A stretch of DNA of 64,000 nt from a virus. Numbering within the stretch: the first letter of the stretch is position 1; each line of letters opens with the position of its first letter. The translations under genes and the position numbers were made by a program. Below, one piece after another: positions 16,898-27,086 of the stretch. The stretch covers positions 1 through 64,000 of IMG/VR virus record IMGVR_UViG_3300036770_008702, one strand, 5' to 3'. The notes under the pieces are model-generated. The model was not told the DNA's origin, did no database searches, and was given only the letters and a program-made list of their open reading frames with translations.

Positions 16898-17277
16898 TGT
16901 CGGCCAGCATCACGGTCCGGGTGCCGGTCACCATCCGCAAGCGTGGCGGGCGGCGTCTGGTGGTGGCGCCCGACGGCGCGCCATGGTCGCCGCCAAAGGC
17001 GCGGATTGACAACACGCTCGTCAAGGCATTGGCGCGGGCGCACCGGTGGAGGAAGATGCTGGACGACGGCCGCTACGGGTCGGTCACCGAACTGGCGGCA
17101 GGGGAGAACCTGGATCGGGGCTACCTCGGGAAGATCCTGATGCTGACCCTGCTGGCGCCGGATATTGTCGAGGCGATCCTGGACGGGCGGCAACCGGCGG
17201 AACTCGGGGTGCATGTGCTTCGGGAGGGGTTTCCGGTCGAGTGGGGGGAGCAACGAAACGATCATGCTCTCCGATGA
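16897..17277 (+). CDS. small HTH protein downstream of recombinase (copy 1)
   Basis: 126 residues. Residues about 35-110 (LARAHRWRKMLDDGRYGSVT, then ELAAGENLDRGYLGKILMLT) look like a KorB/ParB-type helix-turn-helix. It starts at TGATG overlapping the recombinase stop, so it belongs to the cassette and may modulate recombination. The last few codons after EWGEQR differ from copy 2 at 18725 and probably come from foreign DNA, so the C-terminus is likely replaced at a recombination junction near 17255. Confidence 0.7.
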   Translation: MSASITVRVPVTIRKRGGRRLVVAPDGAPWSPPKARIDNTLVKALARAHRWRKMLDDGRYGSVTELAAGENLDRGYLGKILMLTLLAPDIVEAILDGRQPAELGVHVLREGFPVEWGEQRNDHALR

Positions 17278-17412
17278 CTAGTTGGTGCTTCTCAGGGTCG
17301 AGCAGTGGCCACATTGAACCCGGATTTCCCGGATGAGCTCCGACTCGCCTGTACGGGACGGCCGAATCTGGCATGAGTATCAGCGTGTTGTCTTCAGTTA
17401 GGGCGCGCGCGG

Positions 17413-17781
17413 ATGGAACACTCAGCGGGTGAATCGGATGATGGGTCCCTGCGGGTCGCTTTTGACCGGCACCTGAAGCTGGAGTTCCACGGCAGTCGGA
17501 TCACTTCGGACGCCGGCTTGCTGGCCTACCGGGAACTCGATGACGCGCTCGGCCTCTCCAATCTGGCGGGCGCGGCGCTGTCGGAATGTCGCCGTGGCAA
17601 GAACATCCGCCATTTGCTGACCGGGCTGTTGCGCCAGGTCGTGTTCGGACGCCCCGCCGGCCATGAGGATGTGACCGACGCCGAGCGCCTCGCCCATGAT
17701 CCCGCGTTGCGCTCTGTGGTGGATCGCACTGGCCTAGATCGCCCGGCGGTGGCACGGCACATGAGCGTGACCGGCGGCTGA
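17413..17781 (+). pseudogene. IS1380-family transposase, N-terminal fragment
   Basis: Encodes the start of an IS1380-type transposase: SLRVAFDRHLKLEFHGSRIT, then SDAGLLAYRELDDALGLS and the Arg-rich GKNIRHLLTGLLRQ segment. A full enzyme is about 450 residues; this stops after about 120, close to the end of an oppositely oriented DUF1194 gene. The matching C-terminal fragment lies at 18478-18720. The transposase is therefore dead and its middle, with catalytic residues, is missing. Confidence 0.8.
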
Positions 17782-17785
17782 CGGC

Positions 17786-18421
17786 TCAGGCGGGCAGGTC
17801 GGAGCGCCGGGTGGCGATGATCTCGCGCTGGAGCTTCTGGCGCATGGCCTCCTCGAATTCCGAGAAATCCTGGCAGGTCATGGCAAAGGCGCCGGGGCCA
17901 CCGATGACTTCGGCCTCATAGTGGGCGAGCAGGTCGGGTTCGTCGTGCAAAATGCAGAGCCCGTTGATGGTGACACCCGCGGCCACCAGCGCGTCGCGCA
18001 CCGTGGCGGGCTTCACACCCTGATTCGACTTGCCGTTGCCGACCATGTCGATGACCGATCGGGTCGCGGCGGCAGGCTTGGCTAGAAGCTGGCGGCCACA
18101 GGCGCGCAGCGCCTCGCCAACGGCAGTGGCGCCGTAGGCCCCGATCACGCGCGGCACGTTCTCCACCGCCTCGGCAAAGGAGGCGATCTCGTCGGGCGAG
18201 CCGAGGCGGGTCCAGTCGACCATTACCTCGTAGGCGCCGACGCTCGACCAGATCATCAGCGTGCAGAGGCTGCCGCCGAGCGAGCCGCCGGTCAGACCCT
18301 GTATCACGGATTCATCGCGCAACCCCGCGGCGCACCCGCTGGCCATGAGGCCGAAGCTCTCCACCGAGATGCTGGCGGAGCAGTCGAGCGCAATCACCAG
18401 GGCGAGGTCGACGTCGTCCAT
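17786..18421 (-). CDS. DUF1194 family (VWA-like) protein
   Basis: About 211 residues from the ATG at 18421, which has AAGGAG seven bases upstream. MDDVDLALVIALDCSASISV matches the start of DUF1194 proteins, which have a von Willebrand A-like fold; the DCSAS segment is the expected metal-site DxSxS. WTRLGSPDEIASFAEAVE and VIDMVGNGKSNQG are also typical. Most family members are exported, but I see no signal peptide here. It lies between the two halves of a broken IS1380 transposase in the opposite orientation. Function is unknown; it may be host cargo trapped during rearrangement. Confidence 0.82.
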   Translation of the reverse strand: MDDVDLALVIALDCSASISVESFGLMASGCAAGLRDESVIQGLTGGSLGGSLCTLMIWSSVGAYEVMVDWTRLGSPDEIASFAEAVENVPRVIGAYGATAVGEALRACGRQLLAKPAAATRSVIDMVGNGKSNQGVKPATVRDALVAAGVTINGLCILHDEPDLLAHYEAEVIGGPGAFAMTCQDFSEFEEAMRQKLQREIIATRRSDLPA

Positions 18422-18477
18422 CCCATGCTCCTTCCGGTTCATGCTAGCCATGCCGGATCGCCCTACGCGAGCATTGT

Positions 18478-18720
18478 GTGTCCTGCACGCGGTTCGCCGC
18501 CAATGCCGTACGGCTGCAGCTGCACGCGCTGGCCTACAACCTGGCCAACTTCCTGCGCACCCTGGTGCTGCCCGAGGCTGTCTGTCATTGGTCGATGACG
18601 ACGTTACGAGACCGGCTGGTGAAGATCGGCGCGAAGATCGCCCGGCACGGGCGATCGATCGCGTTCCAGATGGCCGAGGTGATGGTCTCTTGTGGGTTGT
18701 TCCAGCAGATACTCGACGCC
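18478..18720 (+). pseudogene. IS1380-family transposase, C-terminal fragment
   Basis: CTRFAANAVRLQLHALAYNL, then LANFLRTLVLPEAV and KIGAKIARHGRSIAFQMAEV are the conserved C-terminal end of IS1380 transposases. The fragment runs straight into the second HTH-gene copy near 18720, so the natural C-terminus and any right terminal repeat are lost. With 17413-17781 it shows that one IS was split by, or rearranged around, the DUF1194 gene. Confidence 0.8.
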
Positions 18721-18724
18721 GTCA

Positions 18725-19093
18725 GCGCGAGCGCACCGGTGGAAGAAGATGCTGGACGACGGCCGCTACGGGTCGGTCACCGAACTGGCGGCGGGGGAGA
18801 AGCTGGATCGCGGCTACCTCGGGAAGATCCTCATGCTGACGCTGCTGGCCCCGGATATCGTCGAGGCGATCCTGGACGGGCGGCAGCCACCCGAGCTTGG
18901 GGTGCACGTGCTGCGGGAGGGGTTTCCGGTGGAGTGGGAGGAGCAGAGGGCGGCGCTTGCACACTGCCGGTCTCTTGGCAGCAATGTCTCGCATCTTCGA
19001 CGCTCGAACGTTGGATCCCCATCACCGACATCACATGCTGCGCGCTGCGCTGAGACCGTTGTTCAGGCGGATTGCCTGCGCGAAATTGCGTGA
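18725..19093 (+). pseudogene. truncated second copy of the HTH gene
   Basis: From ARAHRWKKMLDDGRYGSVT to LREGFPVEWEEQR this matches 17036-17250 at about nine in ten bases, but it lacks the first 45 residues, which are replaced by transposase sequence. After EWEEQR the frame continues into unrelated residues and overlaps the 3' end of the SIR2 gene on the other strand. It is a leftover from recombination between two related recombinase cassettes, or from a partial duplication. Confidence 0.7.
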
Positions 19094-22000
19094 AGCCTGC
19101 GGTAGGCTGCGTCCGTCAGGAGGGATGAATCGGCAGATGCGCATTGAGCTAGGACCTCCCCCAGATCGCTTGGAATACGTACAGTATCAGGATCGATAAT
19201 TATATTCAACAATTGAATAAAGCTGCGAGAGTAATTTTGAATTATCGCCTCTGAATTTCCCATATTCAATATATTAATTTCTATGCTCCATATATCGAAT
19301 GGAACCAAAATCGGGATAATACATTTTAGTGCGTCGCCTAGCGATTGCTCGGCAGCCATTGCCATTTGAACAAGATTTCGAGACGTCGTTTGATCCCGAC
19401 AAGCAACGCCTTGGGGCCAGCAGCTATAGAAGAATGGATAAAATACCCATGTCCATCTTTTCGACCGTTCTCTTGGATCCCCTTCTTCTTCAGACATCCA
19501 CATCCACAGTTGCCTAGATGCCGCGTGCAGCAGTTCTTTTGGTGCCTCTTCCAACGCAATCTTGACTTCTGCTGGGGCAATCTGCCACCCACCAGCGTCG
19601 TCCTGTTGCTTCCAGAGCCTCGGAAGAATGATGCTAGACACCAACCCCTCAGCAGACGGTATCGCGACCAGTGGGTCGCGGCACTGCGCGAGTAGAGGGT
19701 CCTTGAGCATGTTGAATAACATCGGATCTCGGGCAATATCCCCGGAAAGGCGCACTTGCCACAACGCGCGCGTCTCCGACCCCGTTTTAGTAAGTAGCGG
19801 GATCAAATGCTCCGAACTCCAATCATGATCAATATGGAACATCCACGGCAGAAATCGAAGAAAATGAGCTCGCGCAAGCAGACCCGGGCGACCTGGGGCG
19901 GCAATAGCTGTTTCAAAACGCTGCTTGAAGTCGGCGCTGAAACCCTGTCCCTTGGCGGGTCTTAGGTTGGCAGCAGCATCGAAAAGGGTCCCGGCGAGTT
20001 GACCTCCTGGCTCGTTCAGCGCAGCATTGCCGACATCATCGTCGGAAGTAACGACATTCAGGTCTTCCGGAGGTGCTCGATAGGCTAAGGAGGCCAGCCG
20101 ATCCCAGATCTGAATAAACGCGCTTGATGCATGGGCGGTTGCGTCTAATTTCTCACGCATTCTTTGGAGCCAGGACGTAGCTGCCGGCAAGAACGATAGA
20201 AGAACCTCTTCAGGAATGCGCATCAGATTCGCAGCGATCCGCTGCGAAAGAAAGTCAACATCCGCCCCTGTGGCTTCCCAGAAAAACTCCTTCCAACGCT
20301 CTGGGTCCCAATGATGCTCCGCGGCGGAAGCCTCGAGTCCATTCAACGCGCGTGCCGGGTCCGATGCGCATAGGGCGCGCCAGATGTCACTGCTTTCAAA
20401 TGGATGCTCCCTCTGGAGTCGCCCCGCGACAGAAACTAGTTCAGGTTCTGAGACCCCAGAAAGGACTGAAGGATCGCCTCGCAATCCCCAACTGCTAGTC
20501 ATCCAATAGCTGAAGTCGTCACGATCACCCGCCCCGGCGATCCAGTCCGGATGTCGTTGCTTTATTTTCTCGAGCGCCTCCCGGCCGTTTCCATCCAAAA
20601 TGCCACCAGCACCCTTGATGCGCGCAAGTCGCTTGAATGTGGCTCTGTCCCGTACTGCTTGCCATTCGTCTGGATCAGCGATCGCCTCCTCTCGATACAT
20701 CGCACTTGGAGGCCCATCAACGAGCCGCAGTACTAAGTTCACGTGCGCCGTGGTTGAAAATTGATTCCACCGCTCCGCCATCAAACGCATCGTTTCGCGG
20801 CGAAGGCTGAGTGACCAAAACTCGGTATCTTTGAGGTCAAGAAGTCCATCCGCTGCCTCATCGGCTGTATATGCGACGTGATTGACCAAGGCATGGAGGT
20901 GCAGGCGCTGGAACAGTGCGTACTTCGACGAGCTCCATTGTTGAGCATGAGATCGCGCGTCTGTCGGTGCTAGCGCAACAAGTCGCGTCCAAACCTCGGC
21001 AATCAGCCGCACCAAGGGAAGAAAGCCCCCGCGATGCCGGTTTTGATCGTGCTCGGCAATTGACGGTACATCACCTGACGATCTGTCATACGGTTCAACA
21101 AAGCCAGCGTCTCGAGCCTGATCGAGCGCTGCATCCAAACTCCGACATAGCGTTCGCAACAGACCCTCGACTAATTCTGCGTCCTCCGGCAGAACATCGA
21201 TGACTTCTTGCATTCTTGGTGGGTGTGAGACTTCGAAATCCACCTCGATCAGCGATCGCGCGGTGACTGTGTCCGCTTCGCGTTGCTCAGTGTACGGCCA
21301 TTTGACAGGGCGGCGAACATGCAGCATCGGCCGGAAGAGTTCGGCTACAGCGGATCGAAACCCGAACTCGTCTTCGACAGCAGTTGATTTATTCAGCAAA
21401 AGAATTGAGCGGTGTCGCCAGGAGGGTTGTTGGTTCCGCCGCGCCCAGATGATCCATCGCCATGCTGTCCTGTATTCCGCAGGTGGGAGGTGTTCCTTTC
21501 GACCCAGCGCCCACTCGACTGTCTCCCAAGTTTGCTCGCTTACGGGCTCTGATGCGCAGTTCCGGACCATCTCGGGATCGCCGAGGCGACTTACAATCCA
21601 ACTACTTGCTGTGATTCTCCCATCAGCAAAAACGCCGCGTTCTCGGAGTTTGGGCAGCCATTGTGCGGACGGTGAAATTACACCGAGGAGCCGGTCGGCG
21701 TCTCCGTGCCTCAGGAGAGCTACGATTTCCCCGAGATCGAACTCGCTGACCGATGCCGGATCGGAGGATAGGAAGGCGGTCAGGCGCTCCTTTCGCCAGG
21801 AGGTCGGATCCTCGGCGTAGCGGGCCCACTCGCGGATCGTCCGATACAACGGAAGATGACTGCCCTGCGCATCCTTTTGGTACAGGACCGGTTCAATACC
21901 CTTGGCACGCCAAAGCGCTTCTTCATGAAGACCCTTGGCCGCATCTCCCGCTGCGAAGGCGTATACGGGTTTCAAGTCGGGAAAGCGCTCACGATCGGCC

Positions 22001-22734
22001 TCAAGGGCCTCAAGCAGATATCGCATCGGCGGGTCGTCAGCCGAGTACCCGACAAGAACTAGGGTATGAGTTCTGAAGACATCATAGAGGTAACGCGACG
22101 CCCATCCGCTGCGAAGATAAGCGTCACCGAACTCGGCGCTCGTCAATACAAGGTCAGTGTCGTCTAGATCGAGTGTTGTGTCCGCAAGGCGACCATGCAG
22201 ATGCAGAACGCCATTGAACCGTCCATCCTTAGGCTGAGGCATTGCTTGACATGCATGAGAAGCGATTGAAGTCGTCTTGGCGAATTTCCATGCGCGTTCA
22301 AACAGCGTGTCGAAATTGGTGGTGAGTATCCGATTACGGTGTTCGGCGTCCCTTGATAGCTCAAGAAGCATGAGGTGGTCAGTCAGATCCGCATCATTTT
22401 TGGGCGCCAAACTGTTTCGTACTGCGTCTCGAATACGCCCGCGCCAGGACTGAGAGCTTCGGCTACCTTGGCCAACGAGACGACGTTCCAGCGCGCGCAG
22501 TAGTCTGTCGTATTGCCCGCTAAGGCTACCTCCATCGCGCATAATCTCGTTCTCAGCCGGGTGTACCTCCCAGCGCTCCCCGAGGTGCTGGTAGATCCGT
22601 TCAACTAGACCACGGAAAAGCGGCAGCCCGGCATTAAGTGAAACGCCTGCGCCACACACGAACAGCACTTCTCCCCGTTCCTGAGCTCGAACCAGTTCGT
22701 CCGGGAGGTTGGGGCCATCATCAACTAGGCGCAT
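19063..22734 (-). CDS. large SIR2-domain protein, probable anti-phage NADase
   Basis: 1223 residues from the ATG at 22734 (MRLVDDGPNLPDELVRAQER). The first 250 residues are a SIR2 fold: CGAGVSLNAGLP at 27-38, TTNFD at 138-142, HLHG at 178-181 and VGYSADDPPMRYL near 228-240, which form the NAD pocket with the usual Asn and His. The remaining 970 residues are helical and match no family I can name; such long C-terminal parts are seen in defence-associated sirtuins (DSR type), where they sense phage proteins. It is divergent from a type I restriction operon, and its 3' end has lower GC than its neighbours, as expected for acquired DNA. Depletion of NAD+ on infection is the likely action, inferred from the family. 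Confidence 0.78.
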   Translation of the reverse strand: MRLVDDGPNLPDELVRAQERGEVLFVCGAGVSLNAGLPLFRGLVERIYQHLGERWEVHPAENEIMRDGGSLSGQYDRLLRALERRLVGQGSRSSQSWRGRIRDAVRNSLAPKNDADLTDHLMLLELSRDAEHRNRILTTNFDTLFERAWKFAKTTSIASHACQAMPQPKDGRFNGVLHLHGRLADTTLDLDDTDLVLTSAEFGDAYLRSGWASRYLYDVFRTHTLVLVGYSADDPPMRYLLEALEADRERFPDLKPVYAFAAGDAAKGLHEEALWRAKGIEPVLYQKDAQGSHLPLYRTIREWARYAEDPTSWRKERLTAFLSSDPASVSEFDLGEIVALLRHGDADRLLGVISPSAQWLPKLRERGVFADGRITASSWIVSRLGDPEMVRNCASEPVSEQTWETVEWALGRKEHLPPAEYRTAWRWIIWARRNQQPSWRHRSILLLNKSTAVEDEFGFRSAVAELFRPMLHVRRPVKWPYTEQREADTVTARSLIEVDFEVSHPPRMQEVIDVLPEDAELVEGLLRTLCRSLDAALDQARDAGFVEPYDRSSGDVPSIAEHDQNRHRGGFLPLVRLIAEVWTRLVALAPTDARSHAQQWSSSKYALFQRLHLHALVNHVAYTADEAADGLLDLKDTEFWSLSLRRETMRLMAERWNQFSTTAHVNLVLRLVDGPPSAMYREEAIADPDEWQAVRDRATFKRLARIKGAGGILDGNGREALEKIKQRHPDWIAGAGDRDDFSYWMTSSWGLRGDPSVLSGVSEPELVSVAGRLQREHPFESSDIWRALCASDPARALNGLEASAAEHHWDPERWKEFFWEATGADVDFLSQRIAANLMRIPEEVLLSFLPAATSWLQRMREKLDATAHASSAFIQIWDRLASLAYRAPPEDLNVVTSDDDVGNAALNEPGGQLAGTLFDAAANLRPAKGQGFSADFKQRFETAIAAPGRPGLLARAHFLRFLPWMFHIDHDWSSEHLIPLLTKTGSETRALWQVRLSGDIARDPMLFNMLKDPLLAQCRDPLVAIPSAEGLVSSIILPRLWKQQDDAGGWQIAPAEVKIALEEAPKELLHAASRQLWMWMSEEEGDPRERSKRWTWVFYPFFYSCWPQGVACRDQTTSRNLVQMAMAAEQSLGDALKCIIPILVPFDIWSIEINILNMGNSEAIIQNYSRSFIQLLNIIIDPDTVRIPSDLGEVLAQCASADSSLLTDAAYRRLHAISRRQSA

Positions 22735-23006
22735 TGCCTTACCTTGCATCAGTGGCCGGGCGGGGATCATTGTCGCCAGCGACTGTGGATTACGACACTG
22801 GCATGGTGAAGTCGACATTGCTGATGACTTTCTAACATGCAGTGCCGCGCGGAACGCGTCCGAACCGCCAAGCCGCCTCGCAACCTCATGCACATGGATG
22901 AGCGCAGCCTTGTGCCAACACGTCGGTTCGGCAACCATGCTCGCGTCCAGAGATGGCCCGCAGAAGCTGAGCCTCTCCCCAGATTGCTACAAGGAATCCG
23001 CCTTTT
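22735..23006. promoter_or_regulatory. divergent control region between SIR2 gene and hsdM
   Basis: 272 bp separate the SIR2 start and the hsdM start. The stretch must hold promoters for both defence units. No confident -35/-10 pair or operator could be read by eye. A longer leftward reading from 22938 exists but begins with residues that look random. Confidence 0.4.
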
Positions 23007-24809
<1,803 letters not shown>

Positions 24810-24891
24810 GTATACCCATCCGTCACAGGTGCCACGCTCAATTCGCTTTGCTTCGCGCGAGGAGAACTATCGTCCTCGAAGGGGCGCGGTG

Positions 24892-26061
24892 ATGTCTGTC
24901 TACCCGATCAGACCTCTTGGCGAGATCGTCGAGAACCTCGACGCGCAACGCCGGCCGGTCAAGAGTTCAGAGCGAAGGCCAGGCCCATATCCCTATTTCG
25001 GCGCGCAAGGCATTGTGGACCATGTAGATGGTTTCCTTTTCGATGGGGAGTTCGTCCTGGTTGCCGAAGACGGTGAAAATCTGCGATCGCGCAACCAGCC
25101 CATCGCGTTGATGGCGCGTGGCCGCTTCTGGGTGAACAACCACGCTCATATCCTGCGCGGCACTTGGTCTGCGAATACCCGCTTTTTGTTCTATGCCCTC
25201 AACCACGCTGACATTTCAGGCTATGTAACAGGCTCGACCATACCGAAGCTTTCCCAGGGCAACCTGAACCGCATACTGGTTCCCTGTCCGTCAATCGACG
25301 AGCAGCGCGCAATCGTCGCTATCCTCGGCGCACTCGACGACAAGATCGACCTGAACCGCCGGATGAACCAGACGCTGGAGGCGATGGCCCGCGCCATCTT
25401 CCAGGACTGGTTCGTCACCTTCGGCCCCACCCGCGCCAAGCAGGAAGGCCGCCCCCCCTACCTCGCCCCCGACCTCTGGTCCCTCTTCCCCAACCGCCTC
25501 GACGACGACGGCAAGCCGGCGGGGTGGCAGGTCCGAAAGGTGGTGGATGTTCTCGATCTCGCCTATGGCAAGGCGTTACCATCCCCGGATCGCACACCCG
25601 GCCCTATTCCTGTCTACGGATCAGGCGGCATTACAGGACACCACGATACGGCATTGGTTGATGGACCTGGTGTGATCGTTGGCCGCAAAGGCACAGTTGG
25701 CAGTTTGTATTGGGAAGACCATCCATTTTATCCGATTGATACGGTGTTCTATGTTGTCCCCCGAACCTCGATGGCATTCTGTTTCTACTTACTGCGAACA
25801 CTCGGGCTCGAAGGCATGAACACCGATGCGGCCGTCCCTGGCCTCAACAGGAACAACGTGTATCGGCTGCCGGTTCCGTGGGCGCCGGAGGAGGTGCGGC
25901 AGGTATTTGACTCGGTCGTGATGCCGCTCCGCGCAAAGATTTCAGCGAATGACGCAGAGGCCCGCACCCTCGCCGCCACCCGCGACCTCCTGTTGCCAAA
26001 ACTCATGTCCGGCGAACTCCGCGTGAAGGAGGCCGAGCGTCTGGCGGAGGCGGCCCTGTGA
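24892..26061 (+). CDS. hsdS: type I restriction-modification specificity subunit
   Basis: 389 residues from the ATG at 24892 (MSVYPIRPLGEIVENLDAQR), preceded by GAAGGGG. It has two target recognition domains. The first ends at a conserved IPKLSQGNLNRILVPCPSID segment and a helical spacer (ILGALDDKIDLNRRMNQTLE); the second starts near residue 205 and ends with a matching NRNNVYRLPVPWAPEE and coiled coil. HsdS sets the DNA sequence recognised by the HsdM/HsdR complex. Its recognition domains are lower in GC than hsdM and hsdR, consistent with frequent exchange. The stop overlaps the GTG start of rhuM. Confidence 0.9.
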   Translation: MSVYPIRPLGEIVENLDAQRRPVKSSERRPGPYPYFGAQGIVDHVDGFLFDGEFVLVAEDGENLRSRNQPIALMARGRFWVNNHAHILRGTWSANTRFLFYALNHADISGYVTGSTIPKLSQGNLNRILVPCPSIDEQRAIVAILGALDDKIDLNRRMNQTLEAMARAIFQDWFVTFGPTRAKQEGRPPYLAPDLWSLFPNRLDDDGKPAGWQVRKVVDVLDLAYGKALPSPDRTPGPIPVYGSGGITGHHDTALVDGPGVIVGRKGTVGSLYWEDHPFYPIDTVFYVVPRTSMAFCFYLLRTLGLEGMNTDAAVPGLNRNNVYRLPVPWAPEEVRQVFDSVVMPLRAKISANDAEARTLAATRDLLLPKLMSGELRVKEAERLAEAAL

Positions 26062-27086
26062 GCTACTCACCGAAGGGCGAACTCATTCTTTACCGCACCG
26101 AGGACGGCCGAACCACGATCCAGCTTCGCGCGGTCGATGGCACCGCCTGGTTGACACAGGCGGACATCGCCGCCCTGTTCGACACCACCAAGCAGAATGT
26201 CAGCCTGCACCTTAAAAACATCTTTTCCGACAAAGAGTTGGACCCTACCGCAGTTGTCAAGGAATCCTTGACAACTGCCGCCGACGGCAAGGCCTACCCG
26301 ACCCAGCACTACAACCTCGACGCCATCCTCGCGGTTGGCTACCGCGTGCGCTCGCCCCGCGGCAGCCAGTTTCGCCGCTGGGCGACCACCGTGCTGCGCG
26401 AATACCTGGTGAAGGGCTTCTCCCTCAACGACGAGCGACTCAAGGACCCCGCCGCCACGGACTACTTCGACGAGCTGCTGGCGCGCATCCGCGATATCCG
26501 CGCCTCGGAGAAGCGTTTCTACCAGAAGGTCCGCGACCTCTTCAAAGCCACCAGCGTGGACTACGACGGCACCGACGACGCCGCCAAAACGTTCTTCGCC
26601 ACCATCCAGAACAAGCTCGTCTTCGCCGTCACCGGCCGGACCGCGGCGGAGCTGATCGTGGAGCGGGCCGATCCGACCAAACCCAACATGGCGCTCACCA
26701 GTTGGAAAGGGCCGACGGTCCGCAAAGGCGATGTCACCATCTCGAAGAACTATCTCAACGCCGAGGAGATCGAATCCCTCAACCGCCTGACCACGATGTT
26801 TCTGGACTTCGCCGACGAGCGCGCCCGCCGTCGGCGTGAAACCCGCATGGCCGACTGGCTGGCCCAGACCGATCGCTTCCTCGCATTCAACGAACGTGAC
26901 GTCCTGCGCAACGCCGGCAGCATCTCGCATGATCGGATGGAAGCAATTGCCCATGGCCGCTTCGAAACCTTCGACGCCAACCGCCGCGCCTCCGAACTGG
27001 CCGCCGCGGAAGAGGAAGCCGCGGCCGAGATGAACCAACTGGAGCAGGAGGCGCAGCGACTTCGGCGCCCGCGCAAGCCAAAGTGA
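26058..27086 (+). CDS. RhuM family protein within type I RM operon
   Basis: 342 residues. [20 protein letters not shown] and the following [25 protein letters not shown] are the RhuM signatures: an N-terminal HTH-like part and a Fic-related or virulence-protein core. RhuM was first noted in a Salmonella pathogenicity island, but family members are widespread inside type I RM operons between hsdS and hsdR, where their role is not established. It starts at a GTG overlapping the hsdS stop, and its stop overlaps the hsdR start, so it is translated as part of the RM unit. The C-terminus is a charged coiled coil. Confidence 0.88.
   Translation: MSYSPKGELILYRTEDGRTTIQLRAVDGTAWLTQADIAALFDTTKQNVSLHLKNIFSDKELDPTAVVKESLTTAADGKAYPTQHYNLDAILAVGYRVRSPRGSQFRRWATTVLREYLVKGFSLNDERLKDPAATDYFDELLARIRDIRASEKRFYQKVRDLFKATSVDYDGTDDAAKTFFATIQNKLVFAVTGRTAAELIVERADPTKPNMALTSWKGPTVRKGDVTISKNYLNAEEIESLNRLTTMFLDFADERARRRRETRMADWLAQTDRFLAFNERDVLRNAGSISHDRMEAIAHGRFETFDANRRASELAAAEEEAAAEMNQLEQEAQRLRRPRKPK

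Noticed and set aside
22735-22938. An N-terminal 68-residue extension of the SIR2 protein
   Set aside because: The extra residues look random, and the conserved SIR2 domain starts soon after the Met at 22734, which has an AAGG-type ribosome site.
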